Shown: piece after piece, positions 5,957 to 5,992 of the stretch
Position numbering within the stretch: the first letter of the stretch is position 1
Layout: each line of letters begins with the position of its first letter
DNA from: Pseudomonadota bacterium
GTDB lineage: Bacteria; Pseudomonadota; Alphaproteobacteria; Sphingomonadales; Sphingomonadaceae
Reading direction: 5' to 3'
Assembly (NCBI GenBank): GCA_023417515.1
Contig: JAEZFL010000094.1
Coordinates: 1-5,992, forward strand
Length of the DNA: 5,992 nucleotides
Notes under the pieces: model-generated
Database searches by the model: none
What the model was told of the DNA's origin: nothing
Seen by the model: only the letters and a program-made list of their open reading frames with translations
Position numbers and translations under genes: made by a program

Positions 5957-5992
5957 GGGGTGGTGACGGCGCATCGGGCCCTGGGGGGCGGG

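Noticed and set aside
5951..5992. G-runs at the right edge (GGGGTTGGGG and later GGGGGG) as a possible G-quadruplex
   Set aside because: The gap between the second and third G-runs is about 15 nt, too long for a typical stable quadruplex, and the sequence is cut by the window edge. The first runs belong to the hairpin repeat.
1..5992. tRNA, rRNA, CRISPR array, insertion sequence, attachment site or phage genes
   Set aside because: No cloverleaf-like segments, regularly spaced direct repeats, transposase motifs or integrase motifs were seen. Apart from the 93-bp gap and the two ends, the window is filled by four intact genes.

Overview
The window is dense, very GC-rich bacterial DNA with short intergenic gaps. 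Codon choice strongly avoids TTA, CTA and TCA. The style of the oligopeptidase and thioesterase genes, and the short G/C-rich hairpin repeats at both ends, suggest an alphaproteobacterium, probably of the Sphingomonadales. That placement is an inference from pattern and was not checked by a search.

Layout: a GC-rich hairpin (8-33) lies just past the end of a leftward gene (1839 to 43) for a cytosolic Xaa-Pro aminopeptidase (family M24B). A 93-bp divergent intergenic region (1840-1932) separates it from a rightward block of three genes. These are an exported S9A oligopeptidase B-like serine peptidase (1933-4107), a putative lipoprotein metallopeptidase-like protein with a full M1-type zinc signature (4076-5521), and a small hotdog-fold acyl-CoA thioesterase (5518-5916). 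A second hairpin of the same family (5931-5956) follows, and nothing further is resolved in the last 36 bases.

The three rightward genes overlap or abut (32-bp overlap or 4-bp gap, then an ATGA overlap), so they are probably co-transcribed and translationally coupled. Three neighbouring genes carry three unrelated peptidase folds: M24 dinuclear metal, S9 serine, and M1-like zinc. Together they could cut peptides outside the cytoplasmic membrane and remove proline-blocked N-termini inside the cell. This shared pathway is an inference from adjacency. The thioesterase has no obvious link to it.

I see no mobile element, CRISPR array, RNA gene or defence system, and no clear undescribed system. 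The points most worth a second look are the uncharacterised M1-like lipoprotein, the altered specificity subsites of the oligopeptidase, and the matched outward-facing hairpins with a compensatory base change.
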